NCBI GenBank assembly: GCA_963931255.1
Contig: OZ006972.1
Location: forward strand, 1,984,001 to 2,048,000
Reading direction: 5' to 3'
Length of the DNA stretch: 64,000 bases
From: CALUVN01 sp944323595
Lineage (GTDB): Bacteria > Cyanobacteriota > Vampirovibrionia > Gastranaerophilales > Gastranaerophilaceae
How positions within the stretch are numbered: the stretch's first letter is position 1; the number at the start of each line of letters is the position of its first letter. Made by a program: the position numbers and the translations under genes. Of the stretch, positions 8,913 to 17,877 are shown one piece after another. The notes under the pieces are model-generated. The model was not told the DNA's origin and made no database searches. It saw only the letters and a list, made by a program, of their open reading frames with translations.

Positions 8913-8942
8913 AAAAGACCGCTTTTTTTAAAGCGGTCTTTT
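8913..8942 (-). terminator. Terminator of the glucan phosphorylase gene (bidirectional shape)
   Basis: AAAAGACCGCTTT pairs with AAAGCGGTCTTTT around a 4-base loop, a 13-base stem with a T-run on both sides. It lies 22 bases beyond the stop codon of the phosphorylase gene. Confidence 0.85.
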
Positions 8943-8963
8943 GTGTACTTTTGTTAAGATATA

Positions 8964-10655
8964 CTACTTGATATTAGAGAAAGTCCATGCATCAAAGGTA
9001 GGAGTTTCTGAAATATTCATTTCTTTTTTAGTAGTTCCTGTAGTTGAATCGTCGTGAGCGATTGGTTTATACAATCTGTTGTAGTATTCAATAACCATTC
9101 TGTCTGAATTGAAGTAAGCTTCAGATGTTCTGATAGCCTGTCTCATCAATCTGGCCCATTCTGTTTTGTTTTCGTAGTAAGTCGGGATGATTTGATTTTC
9201 AATAATATTCATCAGACATTCATGGTCTTTCCAGTGACGTTCTTCCCAAGGCATTTCGTCATCAAGTTCAGGGTATTCAACAGTGTAACCATTAATACCG
9301 TTAAACGTACCTTCAACAGTCCAGCCATCATAGATAGAAAGGTGAAGTGCACCGTTAGCGTTAGCTGACATACCTGAAGTACCTGAAGCTTCAAATGGTC
9401 TGAGCGGAGTGTTTAACCAGATATCAGAACCGCGTTTCAGCATACCTGACAATTCAAGTTCATAACCAGGTAAAACAACAACGTTTTTAAGGCTGTGTGA
9501 ACGGTTAAGAAGTTTGTTAAACATTTCTTTACCCATAACATCATCAGGGTGGAATTTACCGGCAAAAATGATTTGAATTTTGTTAGCGTCAAGCAATTTA
9601 TTGATTCTGTCCTTATCCATAAGAATCAACCACGCACGTTTGTAGTCAGCAAATCTTCTTGCCCATGTGATTGTTAATACATCAGGATCAAATCTCTTAC
9701 CTGCGACGTTAGCAACATATTCAAAAAGTTCAACTTTCATTTCGCGTTTAACAGCGAGCAATTGTTCAGGAGTATGTGCTTCTTGAATACGTTTATCCTG
9801 CCAGTAGTGGAGGTTTACAGCGTTTGTGATAGCTCTGATAGGGCATCTGCCGTCAACCCATTCCCACATTTTGTTAGCAACAAGCCCGTGGAGTTGAGAT
9901 ACGGCGTTTGCAATTCTGCTCATTCTCAAAGCTGCAACTGTAAGTGAGAAGTTTTCGCCACCTAATTGAACAGCAGTTTCTCTGGATGCACCTGCGAAGA
10001 ATCCGCCTTCCATAAGTGTATCAACCCAGTGAACTTCGTTACCAGCAGCAACCGGAGTGTGAGTTGTGAATACAGTTCTTTTCTTAACTTCGTTAAGGTC
10101 GCCGTTGTATTGTCTTAACAATTCAAAAGCAGCAGGAAGTGCGTGACCTTCGTTCATGTGAACAACATCAAATTTGTATCCTACTTCCTGAAGAATTCTG
10201 ATACCTGCTACACCGAGAACAGTTTCCTGTGCAATTCTGATTTTTTCGTTTCCGTCGTAGAGTTTGTGTGAAATACTCTTAGCCCAGTCACTGTTACCTT
10301 CAATATCTGTAGTCAACAGGTAAACAGGGCAAGTGCCGAATAAATCAGGTTCAACTAAATAAGCTTTAACTTTTACTTTTTCACCAAAGATATCAACTTC
10401 AGTTGAAGCACCAATATCTTTAAGGAAATCGTAGTATTTTCTGATATAAGCAACTTCTACCTGACCATCATGAGCAATACGTTGATCATAATAACCGTAT
10501 GACCATAGCATCGTAACACCTACCATAGGCATTTGCAGATAGCCTGCGGAGAGCATATGGGAACCGGCTAAAAATCCTAGTCCGCCTGAATAGGTCTTTA
10601 AAGACTGATCCATTGCGATTTCCATTGAGAAGTATGCTACATTTGGTAATGACAT
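8964..10655 (-). CDS. glgP: Alpha-glucan phosphorylase-like protein (GT35) lacking the PLP lysine
   Basis: 563 residues, the short bacterial type of glycogen/maltodextrin phosphorylase, which normally releases glucose-1-phosphate from alpha-1,4-glucan. Seen: VAYFSMEIAMDQSLKTYSGG (6-25), VHMNEGH (165-171), TTHTPVAAGNE (198-207), WARRFADYKRA (331-341) and EASGTSGM (422-429). In active enzymes the residue after this last motif is the lysine that holds pyridoxal phosphate (GTSGMK or GTxNMK). Here codon 430 (9366-9368) is TCA, serine, and no lysine follows nearby. The rest of the fold looks intact. It may be inactive, regulatory, or use another mechanism. It is a single gene with its own terminator; the gap 10656-10833 holds its promoter region. 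Confidence 0.85.
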   Translation of the reverse strand: MSLPNVAYFSMEIAMDQSLKTYSGGLGFLAGSHMLSAGYLQMPMVGVTMLWSYGYYDQRIAHDGQVEVAYIRKYYDFLKDIGASTEVDIFGEKVKVKAYLVEPDLFGTCPVYLLTTDIEGNSDWAKSISHKLYDGNEKIRIAQETVLGVAGIRILQEVGYKFDVVHMNEGHALPAAFELLRQYNGDLNEVKKRTVFTTHTPVAAGNEVHWVDTLMEGGFFAGASRETAVQLGGENFSLTVAALRMSRIANAVSQLHGLVANKMWEWVDGRCPIRAITNAVNLHYWQDKRIQEAHTPEQLLAVKREMKVELFEYVANVAGKRFDPDVLTITWARRFADYKRAWLILMDKDRINKLLDANKIQIIFAGKFHPDDVMGKEMFNKLLNRSHSLKNVVVLPGYELELSGMLKRGSDIWLNTPLRPFEASGTSGMSANANGALHLSIYDGWTVEGTFNGINGYTVEYPELDDEMPWEERHWKDHECLMNIIENQIIPTYYENKTEWARLMRQAIRTSEAYFNSDRMVIEYYNRLYKPIAHDDSTTGTTKKEMNISETPTFDAWTFSNIK

Positions 10656-10833
10656 AAATTTTTCCTCTTCTTATACTATGTACACTAAATTAATTTTAGT
10701 AACCCTTGGGGTCTCTATACAGCATAACACAAAAATTTATTATGCAAAGGTAATTTACTTTTATGATAAATGTCTGTAGTCTAAAAGTGCATTGTATCAA
10801 TACTTTTTCGATTAAAAAAACTTAATATTACGA

Positions 10834-12072
10834 TTAAATATTCTGCACTTTTTCAAGAATTTTTGTGAGAGCAATTTTTACATGGGCATAATTTAAACCG
10901 CCTTGCATATACGCAACGTATGGTGCTCTCATAGGTCCGTCTGCGGATAATTCAATAGTCGAACCTTCAATGAATGTGCCGCCTGCCATTATTACTTTAT
11001 CCTCGTAACCAGGAATATACTCAGGAATAGGTGTTACATAGCCGTTTACCGGTGAAAGTGATTGTATTGTACGGCAAAATTGTTCAAGCGGTTCAGGAGA
11101 GCCGAATGTTATATTTTGAATTATATCTGTACGTTTTTCATTGTATTTCGGATATGAATCGTATCCGATTTCGTCAAAGACTTTAGCAGCAAGCACTGCA
11201 CCTTTCACTGCATCTGCCACAACTGACGGCGCCATAAAGAGACCTTGAAAGATTAATCTGTGCTGGTTAAACATTGCTCCTCCCTCACATCCGATACCAG
11301 GTGCTGTGAGTCTGTTAGCTGTTTTGTCAACATACTTGGCTTTACCTGCAACATAACCGCCAGCCTCAACTATTCCGCCTCCGGGGTTTTTGATTAGTGA
11401 ACCGGCAATCAAATCTGCACCTGCTTCAATTGGTTCTTTTGTATCAACAAATTCACCGTAGCAGTTATCTACAAAGCAAATGCAGTTTGGATTTTTTGAT
11501 TTTACTGTTTTGCATATTCTTTCAATTGTTTCCATTGAAAGTGATTTTCTGGTTGAATATCCTTTTGAACGTTGAATAAGAACCATTTTTACAGTTTGGT
11601 CAATTGATACTTCAAGTTTTTCAAAATCAATTTCAATGCCATCTTTTAGCGGAATTTCTTCATAAAGAACGCCGTGCGCAATCAGTGAATCTTCTTTTGT
11701 TTCATCATCCCCTGCAGTTCCGATAACTTCCTGCATTGTGTCGTACGGGGCTCCTGCTACTGATATTAATTTGTCTCCAGGTCTGAGATTGCCGAACAGA
11801 CAGCAGGCAAGAGTGTGCGTACCTGATGCAAAATGTATTCTTACAAGTGCTTTTTCTGCTTTGAATACATCGGCAAAAACTTTGTCCAGAACTTCGCGGC
11901 CAAGGTCGTCATGTCCGTAGCCTGATACAGTATAAAAGTGTTCAGGTGCAACTTTGTTTTCTATAAAGGCTTTTAAAACTTTTTCCTGATTATAGTCCCT
12001 AATTTCGTCTATTTGTTCAAATTCTGTTGAGAGTGCTTTTTCAGCCAGTTTAATCATTTCTTTGCTATTCAT
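10834..12072 (-). CDS. PLP-dependent methionine gamma-lyase-family (YnbB/aluminium resistance-like) protein
   Basis: 412 residues. A fold-type I PLP enzyme: ASGTHTLACCLFG (82-94), VDNCYGEFVD (201-210; Asp binds the pyridine nitrogen) and SLIKNPGGGIVEAGGY (225-240), where Lys228 would form the Schiff base. This layout, including YGHDDLGRE near 52-60, matches the family called 'methionine gamma-lyase family / aluminium resistance protein' (YnbB type) rather than classical MetB/MegL. The true reaction of that family is poorly defined. The downstream neighbour is a convergent-independent gene; the upstream gene (12118-14001) ends 45 bases away on the same strand. Confidence 0.85.
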   Translation of the reverse strand: MNSKEMIKLAEKALSTEFEQIDEIRDYNQEKVLKAFIENKVAPEHFYTVSGYGHDDLGREVLDKVFADVFKAEKALVRIHFASGTHTLACCLFGNLRPGDKLISVAGAPYDTMQEVIGTAGDDETKEDSLIAHGVLYEEIPLKDGIEIDFEKLEVSIDQTVKMVLIQRSKGYSTRKSLSMETIERICKTVKSKNPNCICFVDNCYGEFVDTKEPIEAGADLIAGSLIKNPGGGIVEAGGYVAGKAKYVDKTANRLTAPGIGCEGGAMFNQHRLIFQGLFMAPSVVADAVKGAVLAAKVFDEIGYDSYPKYNEKRTDIIQNITFGSPEPLEQFCRTIQSLSPVNGYVTPIPEYIPGYEDKVIMAGGTFIEGSTIELSADGPMRAPYVAYMQGGLNYAHVKIALTKILEKVQNI

Positions 12073-12117
12073 AATGTCTTTATTTTATTGCAAGCAGATT
12101 TTGACGTCAATCTCAAT

Positions 12118-14001
12118 TTATTTTCGTAAATTATCCGGTAGAGATCTAATCCATTCAATGTGTTTTGCTGATTCAATGAAGCTTTCAGGAAAATATTCAA
12201 GTATTGCCAAACCATCGTCAGCTTGGCTGTTGCCTGTCATTAACATTGCATAACTTTCAGCGATAAATTCAAGAGAAGTTTTTGTTGCATAAGGTTTGTC
12301 AATATTTTTCTCCTCAGCTATTTTTTCAAAATTCTCAAGTTCTTTTTCAAATGCCTGTTGAAATTTTTCATTTTTGTTTGATGAAAATCTGGCTATTTGC
12401 AGTGGTAATTTGTATTCCGAAATTGTAGCGTCAAGTGCGTGTCCTAACTCGTGCTCTAATGTGTTTTCAGTTACAAATATATCATTGGTAAATGCACTAT
12501 AGGCACCGCCGATTCTGTGATTCTCTGAAAAAAGTTTAAATATTAAGTTTCTGGTATTTATATATAATGACTTGTTTGAGTGCTCAATATCGTCAACCTC
12601 TGCTGCAATATCAAACAGTACCTGTCCGTTAACACTTTTTAGCTTTTCTATGAATACTTTTTTTTCTTCATCCGAGCATTCTTTGAATAGTTTGTTTAAA
12701 TCCAGTGATGTTGTTTTTCCGTCGGTTAAATTCTCTACAGTTACTGTATCATCCGAAAATTTTGTTTGAAAATTTTTGCCGTTGAACTCTGAATGAATTA
12801 TCCCGTTTTCGTCAGGTTCAGAGACACTTGATGTAAATTTGTATGGTTTGCCGTCACGAAAGAGCGTAATTTCGGAAGAATTTTTATTTGTATTGACTTT
12901 TGAGGCTATTCTTCTTGAAAATTTTATATCTCCGTTTTCATTATAGAAAGTATCTATTCTTACACCACCGTCCTTGCCGGAATAGTAGTCTATTAATTTT
13001 GCCAGTTTGTTGTTTTCATAAAATTCGTTTATAGTTCGACTAGGGGATGTGTATGTTGTATTTTTGCTTAATATTTCTCCTGATTTGGGATCATATTGGG
13101 TTGTCGAACGGAAAGATACAGGTTCATTTTGATCGACTTTAGTTTCAATGCATATATTGTTTTCATATTTTGAGACTTTTGTTCCGGATTCTGAATACTC
13201 ATATTCTTCGTATTTGCCGGGTTCTTCCAAATATCTTTCAGTGCCTTTCGTAATTTTTTCATGTGTTTCCGGATCTGTAACGGTTCTTTCTGTAACCGCT
13301 GTCCAGTTTCCATTTTCGTATTTTACTGCTTTTATTGTGCCGTCAGGAAGTTGGAATGCTCGTTCAAAACCTCCGCCTATTTTATTAATCTGTAGATCTT
13401 TAGTGTACTCTGGCGGCGTGGGCAAATATTTTTCGGCTTCAACCGGAAGTAAATTTTCAGCAAATAAATTATCAATTTCTCCTGTGTCGCATGTCCGCCA
13501 GGAACTTAAAGTTTTATTTGAAAGTTCGTTTAATTTCGTTAAATCAATTCTTCGCGGTGCATCTATGTCCTCAAGCTTTTTGTTAAGTTTTTCGCCAAGT
13601 GCTGCCAGCAATTGGGTACGGTCTTTTTTGCTTATGTTGAATTCGTTCGATATTGCAGACACTAAGGATTCGCCGTATTTTTTATTGTATAACTCAAATA
13701 CATCTGCAATATTCTCCGGCGTTATTTTATCGAGATTTTCAGCAAATGTTGATGAAGTGCCAAGCCCTTTGACATCATTATAAATTGCATCAACGATGCT
13801 CATAGGTGTATCTGTTACAGCAGTACCCGTGTGTATTGTTCCATTCCACAGGCTGCCGGTCGGAACTTTGCCGCTATAGTTTTCCTGCATAATGGAAATT
13901 TGTGCTTCTTTGCTTAATGCATTGAATGCTTTTAGTTCAGCACTGCTAAGTGTTTTTTTATAGTCTTCAAGACTTTTATTTACATTTATACCTTTTACCA
14001 T
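12118..14001 (-). CDS. Toxin-like zinc metalloprotease with annexin-like segment
   Basis: 627 residues, no signal peptide. C-terminal HELGHALD (517-524) followed by a Glu-bearing helix EFIAES (578-583) gives the HExxH...E arrangement of gluzincins, similar to anthrax lethal-factor-like (ATLF) domains. Residues 68-140 read like one annexin repeat: KGLGT (78-82), then about 38 residues to an acidic residue (E120), with LYNKKYGESL between. The centre (210-440) is rich in short Tyr/Lys/Glu beta repeats (KYENGNW, TERYLEEPG, EYEYSESG). Such a protein could be an exported effector, but the link is inference. The start ATG at 14001 follows a 130-base AT-rich gap. Confidence 0.7.
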   Translation of the reverse strand: MVKGINVNKSLEDYKKTLSSAELKAFNALSKEAQISIMQENYSGKVPTGSLWNGTIHTGTAVTDTPMSIVDAIYNDVKGLGTSSTFAENLDKITPENIADVFELYNKKYGESLVSAISNEFNISKKDRTQLLAALGEKLNKKLEDIDAPRRIDLTKLNELSNKTLSSWRTCDTGEIDNLFAENLLPVEAEKYLPTPPEYTKDLQINKIGGGFERAFQLPDGTIKAVKYENGNWTAVTERTVTDPETHEKITKGTERYLEEPGKYEEYEYSESGTKVSKYENNICIETKVDQNEPVSFRSTTQYDPKSGEILSKNTTYTSPSRTINEFYENNKLAKLIDYYSGKDGGVRIDTFYNENGDIKFSRRIASKVNTNKNSSEITLFRDGKPYKFTSSVSEPDENGIIHSEFNGKNFQTKFSDDTVTVENLTDGKTTSLDLNKLFKECSDEEKKVFIEKLKSVNGQVLFDIAAEVDDIEHSNKSLYINTRNLIFKLFSENHRIGGAYSAFTNDIFVTENTLEHELGHALDATISEYKLPLQIARFSSNKNEKFQQAFEKELENFEKIAEEKNIDKPYATKTSLEFIAESYAMLMTGNSQADDGLAILEYFPESFIESAKHIEWIRSLPDNLRK

Positions 14002-14134
14002 AATATTTTTATTATCGTCACAGGATTATAAAAACTTTAATTTTTTTAAGATATATTACAATATTTTTTATATTCACCACTTTTGTTTTTCTTATGGAGA
14101 TAGTATTTTTTATTTTAAAATAAATAATTTTATT

Positions 14135-14857
14135 ATGAAAAAATTTATTTTACTTTTATTCTGTTTGATAGTCGGGTCATTTGTGCTAGCAGAAAATTAT
14201 GGACTTTACAGACCGGAAAATTACAATTTTGAAAAGTACGGAAATTCTGATGAAAAAATTCTTTTCATTATGGATTTTTCAAACAGTATGACGGATTATT
14301 TAAACGGGCAGAGAAAATTGGATTTGATGCTTGAAACTATGGCGCAAATTCTTCCGCATATAGGTCGGGATGTCTCTATCGGATTAAGAATTTACGGTCA
14401 TAAAATGGGCTTTACTGCTTTTGAAGCGTGCAGAGCGTCTACACTCGCTGTTCCGATTGCTCCTGCAAATTCATTTAATGTACAGCGTTCTTTAAATGAG
14501 ACTAAGCCGCGCGGAATGACGCCAATTACATATTCTCTAAAACAGGCTGTAAAATATGATTTTTTAGGTGTAACAGGTAATAAACGTATAATTCTTCTTA
14601 CAGACGGCGGAGAAAATTGTGACGAGAGTCCTTGCACTTATGTTATGGAATTAATTAAGGTAAGGAAAGATATTTCGATTGACGTAATCGCATTTAATGT
14701 TAAAGACAGAGATGATTTGGAACAATTGGAATGTACTGCGCTAGTGACCAGCGGCAAATTTTATACCGCCGACACTGCCGCCGAACTTGTTGACAGTTTG
14801 ACGCAGAGTATCAGCGGCAAAAAAGAAGTTGAGGCAAAAATTATTTACGGAAACTAG
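14135..14857 (+). CDS. Secreted von Willebrand factor A domain protein
   Basis: 240 residues. A signal peptide, KKFILLLFCLIVGSFVLA, is followed by a VWA domain. The metal-ion-dependent adhesion site is visible: DFSNS (47-51, DxSxS), a Thr in RGMTPITYSL near 130, and LLTDGGENCDESPC near 157-170. VWA domains bind protein partners through a divalent metal. The 60 bases to the following gene suggest they may be co-transcribed. It starts a plus-strand pair between reverse-strand neighbours. No clear ribosome-binding site precedes the ATG; GGAGAT occurs about 35 bases upstream. Confidence 0.85.
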   Translation: MKKFILLLFCLIVGSFVLAENYGLYRPENYNFEKYGNSDEKILFIMDFSNSMTDYLNGQRKLDLMLETMAQILPHIGRDVSIGLRIYGHKMGFTAFEACRASTLAVPIAPANSFNVQRSLNETKPRGMTPITYSLKQAVKYDFLGVTGNKRIILLTDGGENCDESPCTYVMELIKVRKDISIDVIAFNVKDRDDLEQLECTALVTSGKFYTADTAAELVDSLTQSISGKKEVEAKIIYGN

Positions 14858-14917
14858 GCAATTCCTATATAATAAATGTTTTTATATAAATAAGATACGA
14901 AATACAGGTAAAGGGTT

Positions 14918-16057
14918 ATGAAAGTATTGCTAAACAGTTTAGTCAGGCTGGCAAAGACTATGCCTCGCGGACGTTGCGTTCCTGCATCGCGGGAAGGAAT
15001 TTTTTCTTTTGCAAAAAATCATCAGTTAACCAGAGCTGACGGAGCATTAAATGAAGACGGTATGGTGCTGGTTCATTTGACAGATTATCTGCCGAGAAAA
15101 GGTTATATAGATACAGCTCGATCCGCGGTTGGGGCTCCCCGTGACAGTGTGCATTTTGCAGTAAATCATGCCGTTGAATCTCATTTCAACGGTGATTGGT
15201 CAGAAAAGAAATTAGCCTTTATTCTTCCGATGAAAGCCGCACGGGCTATTAAAGAAAATAACTTTACCGGCGGTATTGCTGCGGATTTTTATTCTCAAGG
15301 CAGGATTAAAATACCGGAAGGTTCTGTTATAGTGCGACTTTCTCAAACTATGAAACCGGGGCTGTATCGAATTTCCGACGCTTCAAAAATTGATGAATTT
15401 AAAGATTTAAAAGGTGTAAAAGTTATTGAGACTGCCGCTGATGATATCTCAGAGACAACAAATGATGTGTTGAAAAAAATGGGTTATGAGGTAAGGTCTT
15501 CAGATACGTATCACTGGGGAAGTACTTCTGATTTCGATGGAATGTTAATGTTCAGTAAATTTTTACGGAAAAATGGTATGAAACCTGCATGGCACGGATA
15601 TACCCCGAATGCTAAGATTGAAATGATCATGGAAGTGATTAATCTATTGGCAAATAAAGCAAACAGATGGCAGTTCCAACATTTTGAATGGGGAAGGGGC
15701 GATGTTATTTGGGATGCAAAAGAACTAATGCTGAATGCTTTAAAATACGTTGACGGGTATGCAAAAAGTTCCAAGCTGCCTATAAATTTTGATATTAAAA
15801 CTCTTGTAAATATTATTGAAACTTCTAAAAATCCTCAGGAAGCTGTAAAATTGCTTCAGTCTAGAATGGGTATTTCATCCTACATGATGTCTAAAGAGTA
15901 TATAGCAGCTCTGACTGATGAGAATGTATTTTCAAGTGTCAAATTTAACTTTGAGGCTATTGCAGACAGTCCTATTCTTCGAAAAATAGACAAATATGTT
16001 GCTAATTTTCTAGAAAACCCATCGGAAAAAACTTTTGAAGTGTTTTCAAGTCTATAA
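14918..16057 (+). CDS. Uncharacterised protein, possibly transferase- or effector-like
   Basis: 379 residues; not recognised. RBS GTAAAGG precedes the ATG. The N-terminal half contains VLVHLTDYLP, GYIDTARSA, PRDSVHFAVNHAVESH and LAFILP, then a GGIAADFY segment and IPEGSVIVRLS. The ordered H-T...G-x-I...V-H-F...H pattern faintly recalls ADP-ribosyltransferase-type folds, but no catalytic triad can be assigned by eye. The C-terminal half is helical. There is no signal peptide or membrane span. It lies just after the secreted VWA gene, and the next gene converges from the other strand. Confidence 0.7.
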   Translation: MKVLLNSLVRLAKTMPRGRCVPASREGIFSFAKNHQLTRADGALNEDGMVLVHLTDYLPRKGYIDTARSAVGAPRDSVHFAVNHAVESHFNGDWSEKKLAFILPMKAARAIKENNFTGGIAADFYSQGRIKIPEGSVIVRLSQTMKPGLYRISDASKIDEFKDLKGVKVIETAADDISETTNDVLKKMGYEVRSSDTYHWGSTSDFDGMLMFSKFLRKNGMKPAWHGYTPNAKIEMIMEVINLLANKANRWQFQHFEWGRGDVIWDAKELMLNALKYVDGYAKSSKLPINFDIKTLVNIIETSKNPQEAVKLLQSRMGISSYMMSKEYIAALTDENVFSSVKFNFEAIADSPILRKIDKYVANFLENPSEKTFEVFSSL

Positions 16058-16092
16058 CGAATAGAATTTGGTCTATTGGCAATCTAATTTAA

Positions 16093-17877
16093 TTAATTGC
16101 AGCCATCGTCGAGGTTATCAATTTTACCGTCGTGGTCATTGTCTACTCCGTCGCTGCAGGAACCAATGGAATCTTTGCTTTCTGCCATTATGTTTTGAGT
16201 CAGCCATTTATCCGGAATTTTTACCCACAGGTAATTAAAATAGTCTCTGTAAAATTCTGCAAATTTTGCGTCTTCTATCAAAATCATGTTTTCATCATTA
16301 CGGTTTTCACCACTGTTTGAAAAATTCATAGAGCCGATGCACGTATATTTATCATCAATAATTATAGTTTTCATGTGCATTTTACCTGCATAATTTTCAG
16401 CTTTTACAGGAATACCCGCATCACGCAGCAAATTATGTTTTGTATGTATCTGGTTTGAACTTGTGCCGTCAATGATAACTTTTACGTCTACGCCTCGTTT
16501 TTTGGCATTAATTAAGGCATCAGTAAGCCCCTGATGGGTTAATACAAATGTAGGAATATAGATATATTTTTGTGCGTTGTTAACAAGCGGAATTATTGCG
16601 TTAACTATTGTTTTATCCTGCGGAGAGAAAAAGACCGAAAGTGTAGAAGAGCCAATTTTTATATTCCTGTTATATTCAGTTTTATTTTTTGTAGTATGGA
16701 ATTGTCCTGAAAACATTTGTTCAAACTCGTTTTGATAGAGTTTTGCTATATGCAGCGAGTTGATAACAGCTATGCTGTTTGCATTGAATCCGGAAAGACC
16801 TGTTCTGCTAAAATTCATTGACCCTGTAAGTACTTTTTTCCCGTCAAATATTATAAATTTATTGTGCATAAGATAATTGGTTTGAATTTTGCTCTCAGGA
16901 TTGAAGTCCGTGCGGTAATCATCAGCAAGCGCAATTATTTTTTCACTGTCAGGGTAATGCCTGTCCTGCGGTATTTTTGTATCAGTTACTAATCTGATTT
17001 TAACACCGCGAGCCTTTGCTTTAGAAATAGCAGCTTCAACAACAGGAACGCTTTCCCATCCGTATGCTGCCATATCAATTGTCTCTTTTGTGTCGTTTAT
17101 ATTTTTAACGATTGTCCGGCATATTGTGCTTATGCAGTTTGAATCAGGTTTGAGCTGTGTAGTAAAATCTGTCAGGTATATTTGTATATCTCCGCTTGCA
17201 TAGATTGTCGGCACAGGTTTTAAAATATCTTCAGACTGGTTTGCGGTGTTTTTTCCGAGACAAACTTTACAGGGGACTGCGTTTGACGACAGCTGGCGCC
17301 TTGGGATTGTAGCAGTATCGCGCGCGGCCTTTGCGAATTTGCAATCAGGTGAATGATATTTGTTATTTCTGTGATTGAGAATTACCAGATCAAGGTTTCT
17401 TGCTTTTTCAAGCTGTTCCTTATAGCTTTCAGGGTTAAGCGGAGTATTATCTTTAATTGCAAACCCGTTTTGTTTTAAAAGCTCTGCGTAATCATTTCCA
17501 TTCACTTCAATATTTGCAAATCTGCATTCAGGAGTTGATTTTTCTGTGAATTTAACTTTAACTTCTTTGTCGAGAAGTGTTTTGGATGCAAATTCTTCTG
17601 CCAGATAACCAAGCCCGATAAGTTCTTTGGTCGTTAATTTATTTTTAAATGCAAGCACAGTTCTATCCGCTTTTATGTCTGATGTGTAACTTGTAATTTC
17701 AGGAATGCATAAAACTTCATTATCGTCTGTTTTTCTGTTTCCGTTCAAATCAACTTCAATTATTGTCGGTTCGTTTATTTTGAGTACGACATTTGTATTT
17801 TGTCTGAAGTTTTCCTCAAGACAAAATAAGCCGAGAAGTATTAATATAAATATTAATGTCAGTATTTTATTTTTCAT
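16093..17877 (-). CDS. Membrane-anchored nuclease-like/phospholipase D fusion with C-terminal calcium-type repeat
   Basis: 594 residues. N-terminal signal anchor (5-20). Residues 30-145 resemble a thermonuclease (SNase-like) barrel. YHSPDC (174-179) and CKVC (203-206) form a small metal-binding knot of the type often attached to such domains. Two HKD motifs follow: HNKFIIFD (338-345) with GSMNFS, and HMKTIIID (501-508) with GSMNFS, so a complete phospholipase D-type active site can form. This could cut nucleic acid or phospholipid outside the membrane. The C-terminus CSDGVDNDHDGKID...DGC (574-593) is a thrombospondin-3-like Asp-rich loop closed by two Cys. It overlaps the start side of 17867-18697 by 11 bases. 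Confidence 0.85.
   Translation of the reverse strand: MKNKILTLIFILILLGLFCLEENFRQNTNVVLKINEPTIIEVDLNGNRKTDDNEVLCIPEITSYTSDIKADRTVLAFKNKLTTKELIGLGYLAEEFASKTLLDKEVKVKFTEKSTPECRFANIEVNGNDYAELLKQNGFAIKDNTPLNPESYKEQLEKARNLDLVILNHRNNKYHSPDCKFAKAARDTATIPRRQLSSNAVPCKVCLGKNTANQSEDILKPVPTIYASGDIQIYLTDFTTQLKPDSNCISTICRTIVKNINDTKETIDMAAYGWESVPVVEAAISKAKARGVKIRLVTDTKIPQDRHYPDSEKIIALADDYRTDFNPESKIQTNYLMHNKFIIFDGKKVLTGSMNFSRTGLSGFNANSIAVINSLHIAKLYQNEFEQMFSGQFHTTKNKTEYNRNIKIGSSTLSVFFSPQDKTIVNAIIPLVNNAQKYIYIPTFVLTHQGLTDALINAKKRGVDVKVIIDGTSSNQIHTKHNLLRDAGIPVKAENYAGKMHMKTIIIDDKYTCIGSMNFSNSGENRNDENMILIEDAKFAEFYRDYFNYLWVKIPDKWLTQNIMAESKDSIGSCSDGVDNDHDGKIDNLDDGCN

Noticed and set aside
13148..13783. 211-residue frame on the plus strand
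   Set aside because: Antisense to the coding part of the HELGH protease gene, with low-complexity Ser/Phe-rich translation and no ribosome-binding site.
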